Assembly: GCA_009781925.1 (NCBI GenBank) | Contig: WQUU01000063.1 | Location: 1-7,360 of the forward strand | Reading direction: 5' to 3' | From: Bacillota bacterium | GTDB taxonomy: Bacteria > Bacillota > Clostridia > Oscillospirales > Oscillospiraceae | DNA: 7,360 bases | Part shown: piece after piece, positions 7,162 to 7,360 of the stretch | How positions within the stretch are numbered: position 1 is the first letter of the stretch | Layout of the letters: every line of letters starts with the position of its first letter | Notes under the pieces: model-generated | What the model was told of the DNA's origin: nothing | Databases searched by the model: none | What the model saw: the letters and a program-made list of their open reading frames with translations, nothing else | Position numbers and translations under genes: made by a program

Positions 7162-7360
7162 TGTGCTCCCCCGCCAACTCCGTGTATACATCCATGACGA
7201 TCTCGGCGGCGCGGCCCCAAGTGAAACGGCGCGCCCGCTCCAACCCTTTTCGCGAGAGCTCCTCCCGCAGGGCTTCATCCGCCCAAAGCCGCGTGAGCCC
7301 CGCCGCGATCTCATCCACGGAACCGGGATCCACCAACAGCGCCGCGTCACCGACAACTTC
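7130..7360 (-). CDS. GT4-family glycosyltransferase, C-terminal fragment (5' end beyond the window)
   Basis: Only the last 76 codons and the stop are present, and the frame is open through the window edge. They read EVVGDAALLVDPGSVDEIA at the edge, then REELSRKGLERARRFTWGRAAE and MDVYTELAG. This is the usual C-terminus of GT4 (RfaB/WbdB-like) glycosyltransferases: the VGDAALLVDP turn, the LREEL...GLERARRFTW helix and a closing helix that packs back on the N-terminal domain. The Glu/donor-binding core lies outside the window, so the sugar cannot be predicted. A TTG at 7336 is not the true start, because the homology continues through it to base 7360. The last 32 bases overlap the next GT in another frame, and the final residues (from about HNAQNQSS) look non-conserved. 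It is the first - strand gene visible here. Confidence 0.87.
   Translation of the reverse strand, partial: EVVGDAALLVDPGSVDEIAAGLTRLWADEALREELSRKGLERARRFTWGRAAEIVMDVYTELAGEHNAQNQSSADQ
7166..7172 (-). promoter_or_regulatory. Ribosome binding site of the complete GT4 gene
   Basis: GGGGGAG on the - strand lies 4 bases before ATG 7161, within the coding region of the upstream glycosyltransferase. The spacing is slightly short, but it supports this start over the longer open frame. Confidence 0.6.

Noticed and set aside
7130..7336. A separate small 68-residue gene starting at TTG 7336.
   Set aside because: The frame continues to the window edge with EVVGDAALL, the expected GT4 sequence just before this point. 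It is the end of a larger gene, not a small protein.
7162..7356. Extension of the complete GT4 gene to an upstream start at 7356.
   Set aside because: The extra 65 residues are Arg/Trp/Ser-rich and unlike any glycosyltransferase, while the other frame here encodes a clear GT4 C-terminus. The domain begins at ATG 7161, which has its own ribosome binding site.

Overview
This window is part of a surface-polysaccharide (capsule, exopolysaccharide or O-antigen-like) biosynthesis locus. The organism is probably a Gram-positive Clostridia-type Firmicute. I infer this from the style of the proteins: a short 212-residue initiating sugar transferase followed by a 'TGANSYIG' epimerase, a PgcA-type mutase and a short Bacillus-type ManA. 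The mix of TTG, GTG and ATG starts with purine-rich ribosome binding sites fits too. Protein recall alone cannot settle the genus.

The layout is two convergent operons. On the + strand (1-3272) lie a membrane-anchored nucleotide-sugar 4,6-dehydratase (its N-terminus apparently lost at the window edge), an initiating phosphoglycosyl transferase and an extended-SDR epimerase/reductase. The last two overlap by 4 bases. Together they look like the opening step of a lipid-linked glycan: make a 4-keto-6-deoxy-HexNAc nucleotide sugar, load a sugar phosphate on undecaprenyl phosphate, and reduce or epimerise the keto sugar.

On the - strand, read from the right edge leftwards (7360-3279), lie the C-terminal end of one GT4 glycosyltransferase, a complete GT4 glycosyltransferase of the WbdC/WfcD mannosyltransferase-like type, a PgcA-type phosphohexomutase and a ManA-type mannose-6-phosphate isomerase. 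All junctions overlap, so this is one transcription unit. Isomerase plus mutase would give mannose-1-phosphate from fructose-6-phosphate if the mutase accepts mannose, which fits a mannose-containing repeat unit. The GDP-mannose pyrophosphorylase that would be needed is not in the window.

The two operons meet tail to tail with only 6 bases between their stop codons (3273-3278). The only convincing terminator, for the + strand operon, lies inside the 3' end of the manA reading frame. Coding density is near 100%. I see no RNA genes, mobile elements, CRISPR arrays or long intergenic regions. The families are all known, and I find no clear new system. The most interesting points are the compact dehydratase/transferase/SDR module and the terminator hairpin embedded in the manA coding sequence.
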